Below, in pieces: positions 7,943 to 15,106 of a stretch of DNA of 64,000 nucleotides. How positions within the stretch are numbered: position 1 is the stretch's first letter; every line of letters starts with the position of its first letter. Where the stretch lies: contig NZ_JACHNX010000002.1 in the NCBI RefSeq assembly GCF_014199595.1, forward strand, positions 124,001 through 188,000, written 5' to 3'. Below the pieces are notes generated by a model that saw only the letters and a program-made list of their open reading frames with translations, had not been told where the DNA came from and did no database searches. Made by a program: the position numbers and the translations under genes. Source of the DNA: Sphingomonas yabuuchiae. GTDB lineage: Bacteria > Pseudomonadota > Alphaproteobacteria > Sphingomonadales > Sphingomonadaceae.

Positions 7943-9346
7943 ATGTTCGGACCGAGGAAATCGCTGGGCAGCGTGACCCAGCATGCGGAGGGGCAGGCGC
8001 TGGCCAAGACGCTCAGCTGGCCGCACCTGATCGCATTGGGGGTCGGCGCGATCGTCGGCACCGGCATCTACACGCTGACCGGCGTCGGGGCGGAGCGGGC
8101 GGGACCTGCCGTCATCCTGGCCTTCGCCATTGCGGGCGCGGTCTGTGCCTGTGCCGCGCTCGCCTATGCCGAGCTGGCCACTCTGATCCCGGCGGCGGGC
8201 AGCGCCTATACCTTCAGCTATACCGCGCTCGGTGAAACCCTCGCATGGGTCGTCGGGTGGAGCCTGATCCTCGAATATTCATTGGCCTGCTCGACCGTGG
8301 CAGTCGGCTGGTCGGGTTATCTGGTCGGCTGGATCCAGGCGGCGGGGGTGCATCTGCCGCCCGAGCTGCTGTCGGGCCCGCATGGCGGTGGTATCATCAA
8401 CCTGCCCGCCGTGCTGGTTGCGCTGTCGGTGATGGGCATGCTGGTGGCGGGTACGCGGGAAAGCGCGACGCTGAACATCATCCTGGTCGTCGTGAAGCTC
8501 GTCGCGCTGGGCGTGTTCGTCGCCTTTGCCCTTCCGGCGTTCAACAACGCCAATCTCCATCCCTTCATGCCGTACGGCTTTGGCGCGACCGAAGTGGACG
8601 GTGCCAAGCGCGGCGTGATGGCGGCCGCCGCGATCGTGTTCTTCGCCTTTTACGGCTTCGACGCGGTGGCGACATCGGCCGAGGAAGCCAAGAACCCCGG
8701 CCGCGACCTGACCATCGGCATCGTCGGGTCGATGCTGGTCTGCACGCTGATCTATATGGCGGTGGCGGTGACGGCGGTGGGCGCGCTGCCCTTCCTGCAA
8801 CTCGCCAATTCGCCCGAGCCGCTGGCGCTCGTCCTGCGTTCGCTGGGCCAGCCTACCGCGGCGCACCTGATCGCGCTGGCCGCCGTCATCGCGCTGCCCT
8901 CGGTCATTCTGGTGATGATGTATGGCCAGAGCCGCATCTTCTTCACCATGGCGCGTGACGGCCTGTTGCCACAGGCGCTGGCGGTGGTCAGCAAGCGCAG
9001 CGGTGCGCCGACCCGCATCACGCTGGTCACGGGCGTGTCGATCGCCATCGTCGCGGGCATCTTCCGCCTCGACGAGATTGCCGAGCTGGCCAATGCGGGC
9101 ACGCTGCTCGCCTTTATCGCGGTCGGGGCCTGTCTGATGGTCCTGCGGCGCCGGGCACCGGAGGCCAAGCGGCTGTTCCGTTGCCCGCAGCCCTATCTGG
9201 TCGGTACGCTCGCCATTCTGGGCTGCATCTACCTGCTGTTCAGCCTGCCGAGCGCGACGATTGTCCGCTTCATCATCTGGAACCTGGCGGGTCTGGCCTT
9301 CTACTTCGCCTATGGGCGTCAGCGTAGCGCTCTGGCCAAGGGTTGA
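7943..9346 (+). CDS. APC superfamily amino acid permease (CAT/YfnA-like)
   Basis: I use the ATG at 7943, which has a GGGGGG stretch 11 nt upstream; an ATG at 7919 would add 8 residues. The 467-residue protein is highly hydrophobic with about 12 membrane segments. The TM1 signature GVGAIVGTGIYTLTG, with its unwound Gly-rich stretch, and TM2 AYAELATLIPAAGSAYTF are typical of cationic/branched amino acid transporters of the APC superfamily. It is an inner-membrane importer. Its place 37 nt after the GntR gene suggests it takes up the amino acid used by the cluster. I infer hydroxyproline or a related imino or amino acid; the sequence does not fix the substrate. Confidence 0.85.
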   Translation: MFGPRKSLGSVTQHAEGQALAKTLSWPHLIALGVGAIVGTGIYTLTGVGAERAGPAVILAFAIAGAVCACAALAYAELATLIPAAGSAYTFSYTALGETLAWVVGWSLILEYSLACSTVAVGWSGYLVGWIQAAGVHLPPELLSGPHGGGIINLPAVLVALSVMGMLVAGTRESATLNIILVVVKLVALGVFVAFALPAFNNANLHPFMPYGFGATEVDGAKRGVMAAAAIVFFAFYGFDAVATSAEEAKNPGRDLTIGIVGSMLVCTLIYMAVAVTAVGALPFLQLANSPEPLALVLRSLGQPTAAHLIALAAVIALPSVILVMMYGQSRIFFTMARDGLLPQALAVVSKRSGAPTRITLVTGVSIAIVAGIFRLDEIAELANAGTLLAFIAVGACLMVLRRRAPEAKRLFRCPQPYLVGTLAILGCIYLLFSLPSATIVRFIIWNLAGLAFYFAYGRQRSALAKG

Positions 9347-10309
9347 ACTCCGACCAGAGATTGGGCAGGGCGGCCGAACAGATAACCCTGGGCCTGGGGG
9401 CATCCTTCCTCCAGCACCATGCGATGCTGTTCAGCCGCCTCGACCCCTTCGGCGGCGACGGGCAGGTTCAGGCTCTGCCCCGCCCGACGATCGCCCGGAC
9501 GATCGAGCGCGCGGCGGCATCGGTGGCGACGCTCGACGCGATCCCCTTGCGCGTCGCCTGGGTCAGGCCACGCAGGTCGGTGAGAAGTCGGTCCAGCAGT
9601 GCCGCCGCGACAAGGGCAACCACAATGGTCGCCGTCACCAAGCCCACCACGCGCGCCAGGTTGAGTGGCTGTACCGGGTGAAGGCCTGGATTCATGACCA
9701 CGCCTCCGGGCACCAAAGTCGTGGCCGTCATCGCGCCGAAATGCAGGACGACGATCCCCAGTGCCGCGACGCCGACGGACAAGGCGGTACGGCCCCGTCC
9801 AGGCATCCGCACATGGATATGAAATGCACCCGTCAGTAGCAGCCTGGCACCCAGAAATGCGGCCGCCAGCCCCAAGGGCCATAGCGGATCTGCGCCGGGA
9901 CGATCAGCGCGGCCATGCCGATCAGATGCATGGCACCAATCCCGATCATGGTCAGCGCGCCAACGGCCAGACAGCGGGCCAGGTCACGCCTTCGCCGGAT
10001 ATGGCCAAGCGCGATCCAGATGGTTAGGCAGGGCGCCGCGATCGACGTCAGCGTTCAGGGAAGATCGAAGCCCAGCGGCAACGGACCCCGATAGGCAAGC
10101 ATCGACAGGAAATGCGTGCACCAGATGCTGACGCCGCCCGTGATCGCGGCCAGCGCCACCCAATTGCGTCGGCGGACCTCGACGCACTCCTCGGCCCGGT
10201 CGTGCAGCAGGAACAAAGCAATCAGTCCCAGCAGGCACACGCCCAGAGCGGGCAGCATCAACCAGGGATCACGCTGCCCGATAATGCACCCCATGATTTC
10301 GAGCATCAT
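9319..10309 (-). pseudogene. Degraded MHYT-(GGDEF)-EAL signalling protein
   Basis: On the minus strand, an ATG at 10309 or 10306 starts a frame with the look of an MHYT membrane sensor (MLEIMGCIIGQRD, then WCTHFLSMLAYRGPLPLGF). An in-frame TGA at 10057-10055 interrupts it. The same frame continues with another MHYT repeat (GIGAMHLIGMAAL). Near 9880 the homology moves to a second frame (AAAFLGARLLL, VVLHFGAMTAT), and near 9495 to a third, which holds only the end of an EAL domain (SLNLPVAAEGVEA, GCPQAQGYLFGRP). The whole GGDEF domain and most of EAL are missing. With one stop, two frameshifts and one large internal deletion, it cannot make a working cyclic-di-GMP enzyme. Its 3' end overlaps the end of the permease gene by about 28 bp. 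Confidence 0.8.
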
Positions 10310-10367
10310 ATACGCCATTCCCCCGGCGACACTTTGTTCGGAAGGCCATTGCAAAAAACTTAATATA

Positions 10368-10383
10368 GGTCCGAAAGCGGACC
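10368..10383. promoter_or_regulatory. Perfect inverted repeat upstream of the TetR gene
   Basis: GGTCCGAAAGCGGACC has 6-bp perfect arms and a 4-bp centre, just downstream of TAATAT (10361-10366) and 60 bp before the TetR start. It could be an autoregulatory operator or a short hairpin in the leader. It differs from the ACCGGT-type sites at 11066-11125, so the TetR protein would not obviously bind both. Confidence 0.35.
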
Positions 10384-10443
10384 ATTGTCCTTTCGTGTGG
10401 GAAGGGCTTTCCAAACCGCCTCCGAAATTCTATACCGAACGTT

Positions 10444-11052
10444 ATGGAAAATGCTCTGCCCGTGTGTAAGGGCCGCCCGCGTGAATTCTGCACCGACCAA
10501 GCCCTGGCCTCCGCGCTCCGAGTATTCTGGAGCAAGGGCTATGAGGGCGCGTCGATGGCCGACCTGACCGAGGCGATGGGCATCACGAAGCCCAGCCTTT
10601 ATGCCGCGTTCGGCAACAAGGAGGCGCTGTTCCACAAGGCGCTCGACCTCTACGAGGCGGAGAAGCTCGCCTATATTCGCGAAGCGCTGGATCAGCCCAC
10701 GGCACGTGGCGTCGCCGAGCATCTGCTGCGCGGTGCGCTGAAGGCCATGACCAGCCAATGGGAGCCGAAGGGCTGCCTGGGCGTGATCCACTCGGTCGCC
10801 TGCGGATCGGAAGCCGAGTCGATCAAGGCGGAAGTGGTCGCGCGGCGGGCTTCGTCCCAGGCGGCGATCGTCGGACGTTTCCAGCGCGCGGTGGATGAGG
10901 GGGATATGCCTGCCGGTGTCGACCCGGCGGGACTGGCCAATCTGATCTTCGCCGTGTTGCAGGGCATGGGCGTCCAGGCCGGGTGCGGTGTCTCTTCGGA
11001 GCAGCTGCAATCGATGGTCGACGCGGCATTGGCGCTATGGCCTTCGCGCTAA
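10444..11052 (+). CDS. TetR/AcrR family transcriptional regulator
   Basis: The 202-residue protein has the N-terminal TetR helix-turn-helix at about residues 15-60 (ALRVFWSKGYEGASMADLTEAMGITKPSLYAAFGNKEALF), given here in family-typical order. The helical C-terminal domain is of the type in which a cysteine (GCLGVIHSVACG) lies near the ligand pocket. Proteins of this subgroup often control small oxidoreductases or efflux systems and respond to electrophiles or quinones; the ligand here is unknown. It is transcribed toward the small unknown gene at 11252, whose promoter has two operator-like palindromes. No ribosome-binding site is obvious before the ATG. Confidence 0.85.
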   Translation: MENALPVCKGRPREFCTDQALASALRVFWSKGYEGASMADLTEAMGITKPSLYAAFGNKEALFHKALDLYEAEKLAYIREALDQPTARGVAEHLLRGALKAMTSQWEPKGCLGVIHSVACGSEAESIKAEVVARRASSQAAIVGRFQRAVDEGDMPAGVDPAGLANLIFAVLQGMGVQAGCGVSSEQLQSMVDAALALWPSR

Positions 11053-11065
11053 GCAGAATTTTTTA

Positions 11066-11144
11066 ATACCGGTTGGTATGAAATTTATTGACGCCTGTAC
11101 GGCGCATTAATATACCAGCCGGTATGGAAGGTGATCCTCACCTT
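11066..11144 (+). promoter_or_regulatory. Promoter with paired TetR-type operators and a leader hairpin
   Basis: ATACCGGTTGGTAT (11066-11079) and ATACCAGCCGGTAT (11112-11125) are palindromic, related in sequence and 46 bp apart. Between them is TTGACG (11088-11093), with a 17-bp spacer to TATACC (11111-11116), so the second palindrome covers the -10 box and the first lies just upstream of -35. This is a classical repressor arrangement. It is followed by a perfect hairpin, AAGGTGATCCTCACCTT (11128-11144), which would lie in the 5' leader of the downstream mRNA. The adjacent TetR gene is the natural candidate regulator. Confidence 0.55.
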
Positions 11145-11251
11145 CGTGATTGAAATGGCGAGACAGCAGGCAAGGCGGCCCGGTGCCGCTTCCTCGAGCG
11201 AGCGTGATGCTGGCCGGGGCAGGATGTCCCGCGCAAAAAGGGGTTTGCATC

Positions 11252-11668
11252 ATGGCCTATGTCGCTTTTCAGGAAATCGGTGCCGCACGGATCGCCGTCG
11301 ATGCTGCCATCGCACAGCAGGGCGCGGCGGCCATCCGTCCGGATGCCCGTCTGTCGGCCCTCGAATGGCAGGTGGTCGCACTCGCCCGCCGCGACCGCCT
11401 GTCCAGCCTGCGCGAGCCGACCAAGCTGATCCGCGCAATCGGCAGCATCTCCGGCGAAACCCGCAACCCGCGCCTGGCCGATCCCTCGCTGGAGGCGTTG
11501 CGCCGGATGGCGGTGTTGAGCTGGCATCATGGCTATAGCGTGCCATCGCACGAGGTTCGTGCCTTCCTGGCTGCCGGCTACACGCCGGACCAGTATGAGC
11601 TGATGGTCGACAGCATCGCGACCGCGCTCAGCGATTCGCGTCGTCTGGCCCGGCCCATGGCGGCCTAG
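11252..11668 (+). CDS. Conserved hypothetical protein, 138 aa
   Basis: I chose the ATG at 11252 because AAAAAGGGG ends 8 nt before it; upstream in-frame starts lack a ribosome-binding site. The protein is soluble and helical, with no signal peptide or membrane segment. Visible stretches include LSALEWQVVALARRDRLSSLREP, broken here into the motif LSALEWQVVALARRD, and a C-terminal helix FLAAGYTPDQYELMVDSI. I do not recognise the family. The C-terminal part recalls carboxymuconolactone-decarboxylase/AhpD-like helices, but no CxxC motif is present. It is the only gene directly behind the operator-flanked promoter at 11066-11144, so it is probably the main target of the TetR regulator. Confidence 0.6.
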   Translation: MAYVAFQEIGAARIAVDAAIAQQGAAAIRPDARLSALEWQVVALARRDRLSSLREPTKLIRAIGSISGETRNPRLADPSLEALRRMAVLSWHHGYSVPSHEVRAFLAAGYTPDQYELMVDSIATALSDSRRLARPMAA

Positions 11669-11686
11669 TAAAGATGAGGTGAGGCG

Positions 11687-11705
11687 GGGGTGCGTCCGTC
11701 ACCCC
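11687..11705 (+). terminator. Weak hairpin after the 138-aa gene
   Basis: GGGGTG (11687-11692) and CACCCC (11700-11705) form a 6-bp stem with a 7-nt loop, 18 bp after the stop codon. Only TT follows, so it is at best a weak intrinsic terminator. Confidence 0.25.
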
Positions 11706-11758
11706 TTGCCCTTCCCCGAAACTGACGTACCTTGTGGGGATCAGTGACGGAGAAGACC

Positions 11759-12361
11759 ATGGCGGCCGAACTGCGTCTGAGCGACCCCTTCTCGATCATC
11801 ACCCTGCCGGTGGTGGAGCCTAACATGGGCAAACCCGTCGGCGAGCGCGCCATGCCGTGGGAAAGCCTGTTCGCCTGGCCCCGGCAGGGCGATCTGCAAC
11901 TTCCCTTTGACGACGGATCGCGAGAGGCACGCGATATCTGGGCGACTCGGCTGGACCATGCGGTGGCCCATGCCGACAAGGCGGTGCTGCTGGTGGCCGA
12001 GGGCGCGGCTTGCTTGGCCAGCATCTGGTGGGCGCGACTGTCGCCCAGCCATTATGTGTCGAAGGTCGCGGGGGCGCTGTTCTTCCAGCCGCCCGCCGCC
12101 GATTCGCTGGACCGGCAGGGCGGCCAGCTCTTCGCCTCGCCCGAGGCGGCCTTGCCTTTTCCCTCGCTGGTCGTCGACGGTGCCAATCACGGCCCGGCGC
12201 TGGCCAGCATCTGCGGTGGTCGCCTGCTGGCCCCGCCGCGCGCCACGCCTGCGCCGACCGGCATGTGGCGTCAGGCTCAGCGGCTGATCGAGCGCTTCTC
12301 GGCCGGGGTGGTCGAACAGGATATGCGCGTCCTGCGCACGTTGGGCATTCCCGAGCGCTGA
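11759..12361 (+). CDS. RBBP9/YdeN-like alpha/beta-hydrolase homologue lacking the nucleophile
   Basis: GGAGA 6 nt before the ATG at 11759 sets the start; the product is 200 residues. The order of elements fits the small RBBP9/YdeN serine-hydrolase family: an acidic DIWATRLDHAV helix (about 60-70), a VLLVAEGAACLA nucleophile elbow (about 76-87), then GALFFQPP and PFPSLVVDGANHGPA. In active members the elbow reads approximately VAHSxG. Here the expected Ser is G82 within A-E-G-A-A, so both the nucleophile and the elbow glycine pattern are lost. The C-terminal His-bearing GH motif is also unclear. I infer a non-catalytic or divergent member. No partner gene is linked. Confidence 0.55.
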   Translation: MAAELRLSDPFSIITLPVVEPNMGKPVGERAMPWESLFAWPRQGDLQLPFDDGSREARDIWATRLDHAVAHADKAVLLVAEGAACLASIWWARLSPSHYVSKVAGALFFQPPAADSLDRQGGQLFASPEAALPFPSLVVDGANHGPALASICGGRLLAPPRATPAPTGMWRQAQRLIERFSAGVVEQDMRVLRTLGIPER

Positions 12362-12370
12362 CATAAAAAC

Positions 12371-12399
12371 GGTCCGGCGGTTTGCGTAACCGCCGGACC
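12371..12399 (-). terminator. Intrinsic terminator, minus-strand orientation
   Basis: GGTCCGGCGGTT (12371-12382) and AACCGCCGGACC (12388-12399) form a perfect 12-bp stem with a 5-nt loop. On the minus strand the stem is followed by GTTTTTATG, so it terminates transcripts of the small lipoprotein gene at 12484-12711. It also lies 10 bp after the plus-strand gene ending at 12361 and may act on both strands. Confidence 0.75.
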
Positions 12400-12483
12400 A
12401 GTCGATCGCCACAGGGAGCTTCCTTTGGCGAGGCAGGAGCGGTGACACAGCCCGAAAGGGGGCCCATGCCACCGAAGGAAATT

Positions 12484-12711
12484 TTAGCTCGCGTTCGTAC
12501 CGCCCGGCGCCGCTTCATTGTCGAGCAGCACGTCGTTGCCGAACGTCGCATTGCCGTCGACGGGCCCTTCATCATTGGCCAGAAGCTCGTCATTGGCCAC
12601 GCCGCCATTGTCGAGGGCGGTGCTGTTGGCGGGCTCCGATTTGGAGCACGCGGCGAGCGGGACGGCCGATGCGATCAGAAGCAGCGGAAGGGCATGGCGT
12701 CGCAACATCAA
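12484..12711 (-). CDS. Small Asn/Asp-rich lipoprotein, 75 aa
   Basis: The minus-strand frame starts with M-M at 12711/12708. It has a short signal peptide with the lipobox LAAC (about residues 18-21). The mature part of about 55 residues is rich in Asn, Asp, Glu and Gly (for example GGVANDELLANDEG), is acidic and probably unstructured. It should be a membrane-anchored lipoprotein of unknown role. A perfect terminator hairpin lies about 85 bp downstream. It resembles in style, but not clearly in sequence, the lipoprotein encoded at 27220-27486. Confidence 0.65.
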   Translation of the reverse strand: MMLRRHALPLLLIASAVPLAACSKSEPANSTALDNGGVANDELLANDEGPVDGNATFGNDVLLDNEAAPGGTNAS

Positions 12712-12783
12712 TTCGGTCCCCTTGGTCGTTTATGCCGTGTATCGCCGCTTATCGGCTTCTCATAGGTAATACATACTAAATCG

Positions 12784-14022
12784 ATGGGATATAACCAGCG
12801 CAAATCTTGTCGGCGGGATAGATGGGCTTTCCCGCGATTGGTGGCGGCCCTGCTTGTCACGATTCCGGGAGGCGTATGGGCGCAGGCCGTGGCGCCGCTC
12901 GACGGAAATGCCGCCCTTGCTCTGGATGCGGCGGAATATGCCAGCCTGTCCGGGCAGACGCCGATGGCGGCCGCGCACGAACTCGCGGTGCAGGAGGCGT
13001 CGGTGCCGCTGACCGACTCGCTCAAGGCGGAGTTCGCCGACCGCCTCGCGGGATTGTCGGTCGGTCATGCGCCTTTCCATATCGACATATTGTTGACCGG
13101 CGATGCGCCCGTCGCGGACCGGGTCGTGCAGGTGGCGGGAAGTCCGGTGCTCGTTCGCTTCCGGACTGGCGCCTATGCCACACACCGCCAATTGGTCGTC
13201 GCACTCGCGCTTCATCAGACCGAAATTCGCGCCAGCCTGACCCAGCCGCCGGGCATCGGTGTCGATCCCCGGATCGGGGCGCTGGTCGTGATGGTGGCCC
13301 GCGCGGATGCCGAGGCGGAGCCGGGCGATGCCCTGCGGGATCGGATCGCCCGGATCGCAGGGGTGCCGGTGCGGATCGCGACGCTGGGTGCGCCCGACAG
13401 CGACCTGGCCGACGTTCAAGGTGGTGCGCGGCTGACCGGTATCGATCCCGGCAATGGTCGCCGCTATGCCTGCACCAGCGGGTTCGTCGTCCAGCGCGGG
13501 AGTGCCAGCGCGGTCGTGACGGCCGCCCATTGTCCCGACAATCTGGTCTGGACCGATGCCGAGCGGCGCGAGCATCCGCTGCCCTTTCTGGGGCAATGGG
13601 GATGGGGCTATCAGGATGTACAGGTGAATGGCAGCCCAGTGTCGTTGTCGCCCGCCTTTTGGAGCGACACGGCCAAGACGATAAGCCGCCGCGTCACGGG
13701 GCAGAGGACCCGCGACCAGACCCGCGCGGGCGACATCGTCTGCCATCGCGGCGAACGGACGGGCTATAGCTGCGCCGAGGTGTGGATACCCGACTTTGCG
13801 CCTGCCGGGGATTTGTGCGGCGGCGGCTGTACCCCGACCTGGGTTGCAGTGCGTGGGCCGACCTGTCGTAGCGGGGACAGCGGCGGGCCGGTCTTCCTCG
13901 GCGGTATGGCTTACGGCATCGTCAAGGGCGGCAGCTATCGCGGCGGCGACGGCAGCTGCACCTTTTACTATTATATGTCAGTCGATTTCCTGCCCGACGG
14001 GTGGTCTCTGGCGACCGGCTGA
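12784..14022 (+). CDS. Secreted trypsin-like serine protease with N-terminal pro-region (S1, streptogrisin-like)
   Basis: The 412-residue protein starts with a Sec signal (LVAALLVTIPGGVWAQA, about residues 19-35). A pro-region of about 180 residues follows, then a chymotrypsin-fold domain. Catalytic H249 is in VTAAHC, S366 in GDSGGPVF, and the acidic member is probably the Asp of YQDVQV. Several Cys in the second barrel (CGGGCTP, TCRSGDSGG) suggest disulfides and an extracytoplasmic location. The layout, with its large pro-segment containing helical and beta elements, matches alpha-lytic protease and streptogrisin, where the pro-region is a folding chaperone. It is divergent from the lipoprotein gene at 12484, with 72 bp between them. 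There is no clear operon partner. Confidence 0.8.
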   Translation: MGYNQRKSCRRDRWAFPRLVAALLVTIPGGVWAQAVAPLDGNAALALDAAEYASLSGQTPMAAAHELAVQEASVPLTDSLKAEFADRLAGLSVGHAPFHIDILLTGDAPVADRVVQVAGSPVLVRFRTGAYATHRQLVVALALHQTEIRASLTQPPGIGVDPRIGALVVMVARADAEAEPGDALRDRIARIAGVPVRIATLGAPDSDLADVQGGARLTGIDPGNGRRYACTSGFVVQRGSASAVVTAAHCPDNLVWTDAERREHPLPFLGQWGWGYQDVQVNGSPVSLSPAFWSDTAKTISRRVTGQRTRDQTRAGDIVCHRGERTGYSCAEVWIPDFAPAGDLCGGGCTPTWVAVRGPTCRSGDSGGPVFLGGMAYGIVKGGSYRGGDGSCTFYYYMSVDFLPDGWSLATG

Positions 14023-14085
14023 GGGATCGCATCGCATTGCAGCAGCGTTGGTTTTTCATCGACAGACAGCGATGAAGGCGACGGC

Positions 14086-15090
14086 ATGAAGGCGATGATC
14101 CTCGATGCACCTGGCGGGCTGGACCGTCTGCGACTGGTCGACCGCCCCGATCCCGGTGCGCCGGGACCGGGTATGATCCGGGTACGGCTGCACGCGACGT
14201 CACTCAATTATCATGACTATGGCGTCGTGGCGGGCCGCATGCCGACCCAGGATGGTCGTATTCCGATGGCCGATGGCGCGGGCATCGTCGAGGCGGTGGG
14301 CGAGGGCGTCCAGGACTTCGTGGCGGGCGATGCGGTCGTCTCCTGCTTCTTTCCCGACTGGCAGGAAGGGCCGCCCCGGATCGGCGACTTCTCGCGCGTG
14401 CCGGGCGACGGGATCGACGGCTATGCGTGCGAACTGGTGGTCGCCCCCGCAACCGCCTTTACCCGCGCGCCGACGGGCTACAGCCATGCCGAGGCAGCGA
14501 CCATCACCACGGCCGGACTGACCGCATGGCGCAGCCTAGTCGTCGATGGAGGGTTGAAGCCGGGGGACCGCGTGCTGGTGCTGGGGACCGGCGGCGTGTC
14601 GATCTGGGCGCTTCAGATCGCGCGGATGATGGGCGCTCAGGTGGTCGTCACCTCGTCCTCCGATGAGAAGCCGGAACGGGCCCGCTCGCTGGGGGCCGCG
14701 CATACGATCAATTATCGCACCCACCCCGAATGGGGGAAGCTCGTCCATGACTGGGCGGGCGAGGGTGTCGACCATGTGATCGAGGTCGGCGGGCCTGGTA
14801 CGCTGGCCCAGTCGATCGATGCGGTTCGGATCGGCGGACATATCGGGCTGATCGGAGTGCTGACCGGCTTCGCGGGCGACGTGCCGACCGCCACCCTCAT
14901 GAGCAAGCAGGCGCGGTTGCAGGGCCTGATCGTCGGCAGCCGCCGGATGCAGACGGAATTCGTCCGCGCGCTGGACGATGCGGCGTTCCGGCCGGTGGTC
15001 GATCGCACCTTCGCCTTGGATGAATTGGCCGATGCATTTCGCTATCAGGAAAGCGGCGACCATTTCGGCAAGATCGCCGTGACCTTCTGA
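14086..15090 (+). CDS. MDR-superfamily NAD(P)-dependent alcohol dehydrogenase/quinone reductase-like
   Basis: The 334-residue enzyme is a medium-chain dehydrogenase/reductase. The N-terminal GroES-like domain (about 1-125) includes SLNYHDYGVVAGRMP. The Rossmann domain has the nucleotide motif VLVLGTGGVSIWALQ (about residues 166-180) followed by AHTINYRTHPEW. I do not see the Cys-rich structural zinc loop of classical alcohol dehydrogenases, so it is closer to the zinc-independent quinone-reductase or YogA-like branch. The substrate is unknown. GAAGGCG before the ATG is a plausible ribosome-binding site. The type II NADH dehydrogenase gene follows 16 nt later, so they probably share a transcript. 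Confidence 0.8.
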   Translation: MKAMILDAPGGLDRLRLVDRPDPGAPGPGMIRVRLHATSLNYHDYGVVAGRMPTQDGRIPMADGAGIVEAVGEGVQDFVAGDAVVSCFFPDWQEGPPRIGDFSRVPGDGIDGYACELVVAPATAFTRAPTGYSHAEAATITTAGLTAWRSLVVDGGLKPGDRVLVLGTGGVSIWALQIARMMGAQVVVTSSSDEKPERARSLGAAHTINYRTHPEWGKLVHDWAGEGVDHVIEVGGPGTLAQSIDAVRIGGHIGLIGVLTGFAGDVPTATLMSKQARLQGLIVGSRRMQTEFVRALDDAAFRPVVDRTFALDELADAFRYQESGDHFGKIAVTF

Positions 15091-15106
15091 TGACGGGGGA
15101 CAGGAC

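Noticed and set aside
10055..10414. A separate 119-aa membrane protein on the minus strand
   Set aside because: Its sequence is the first MHYT repeat of the pseudogene and homology continues beyond its stop codon; the first 35 residues upstream of the MHYT start look random.
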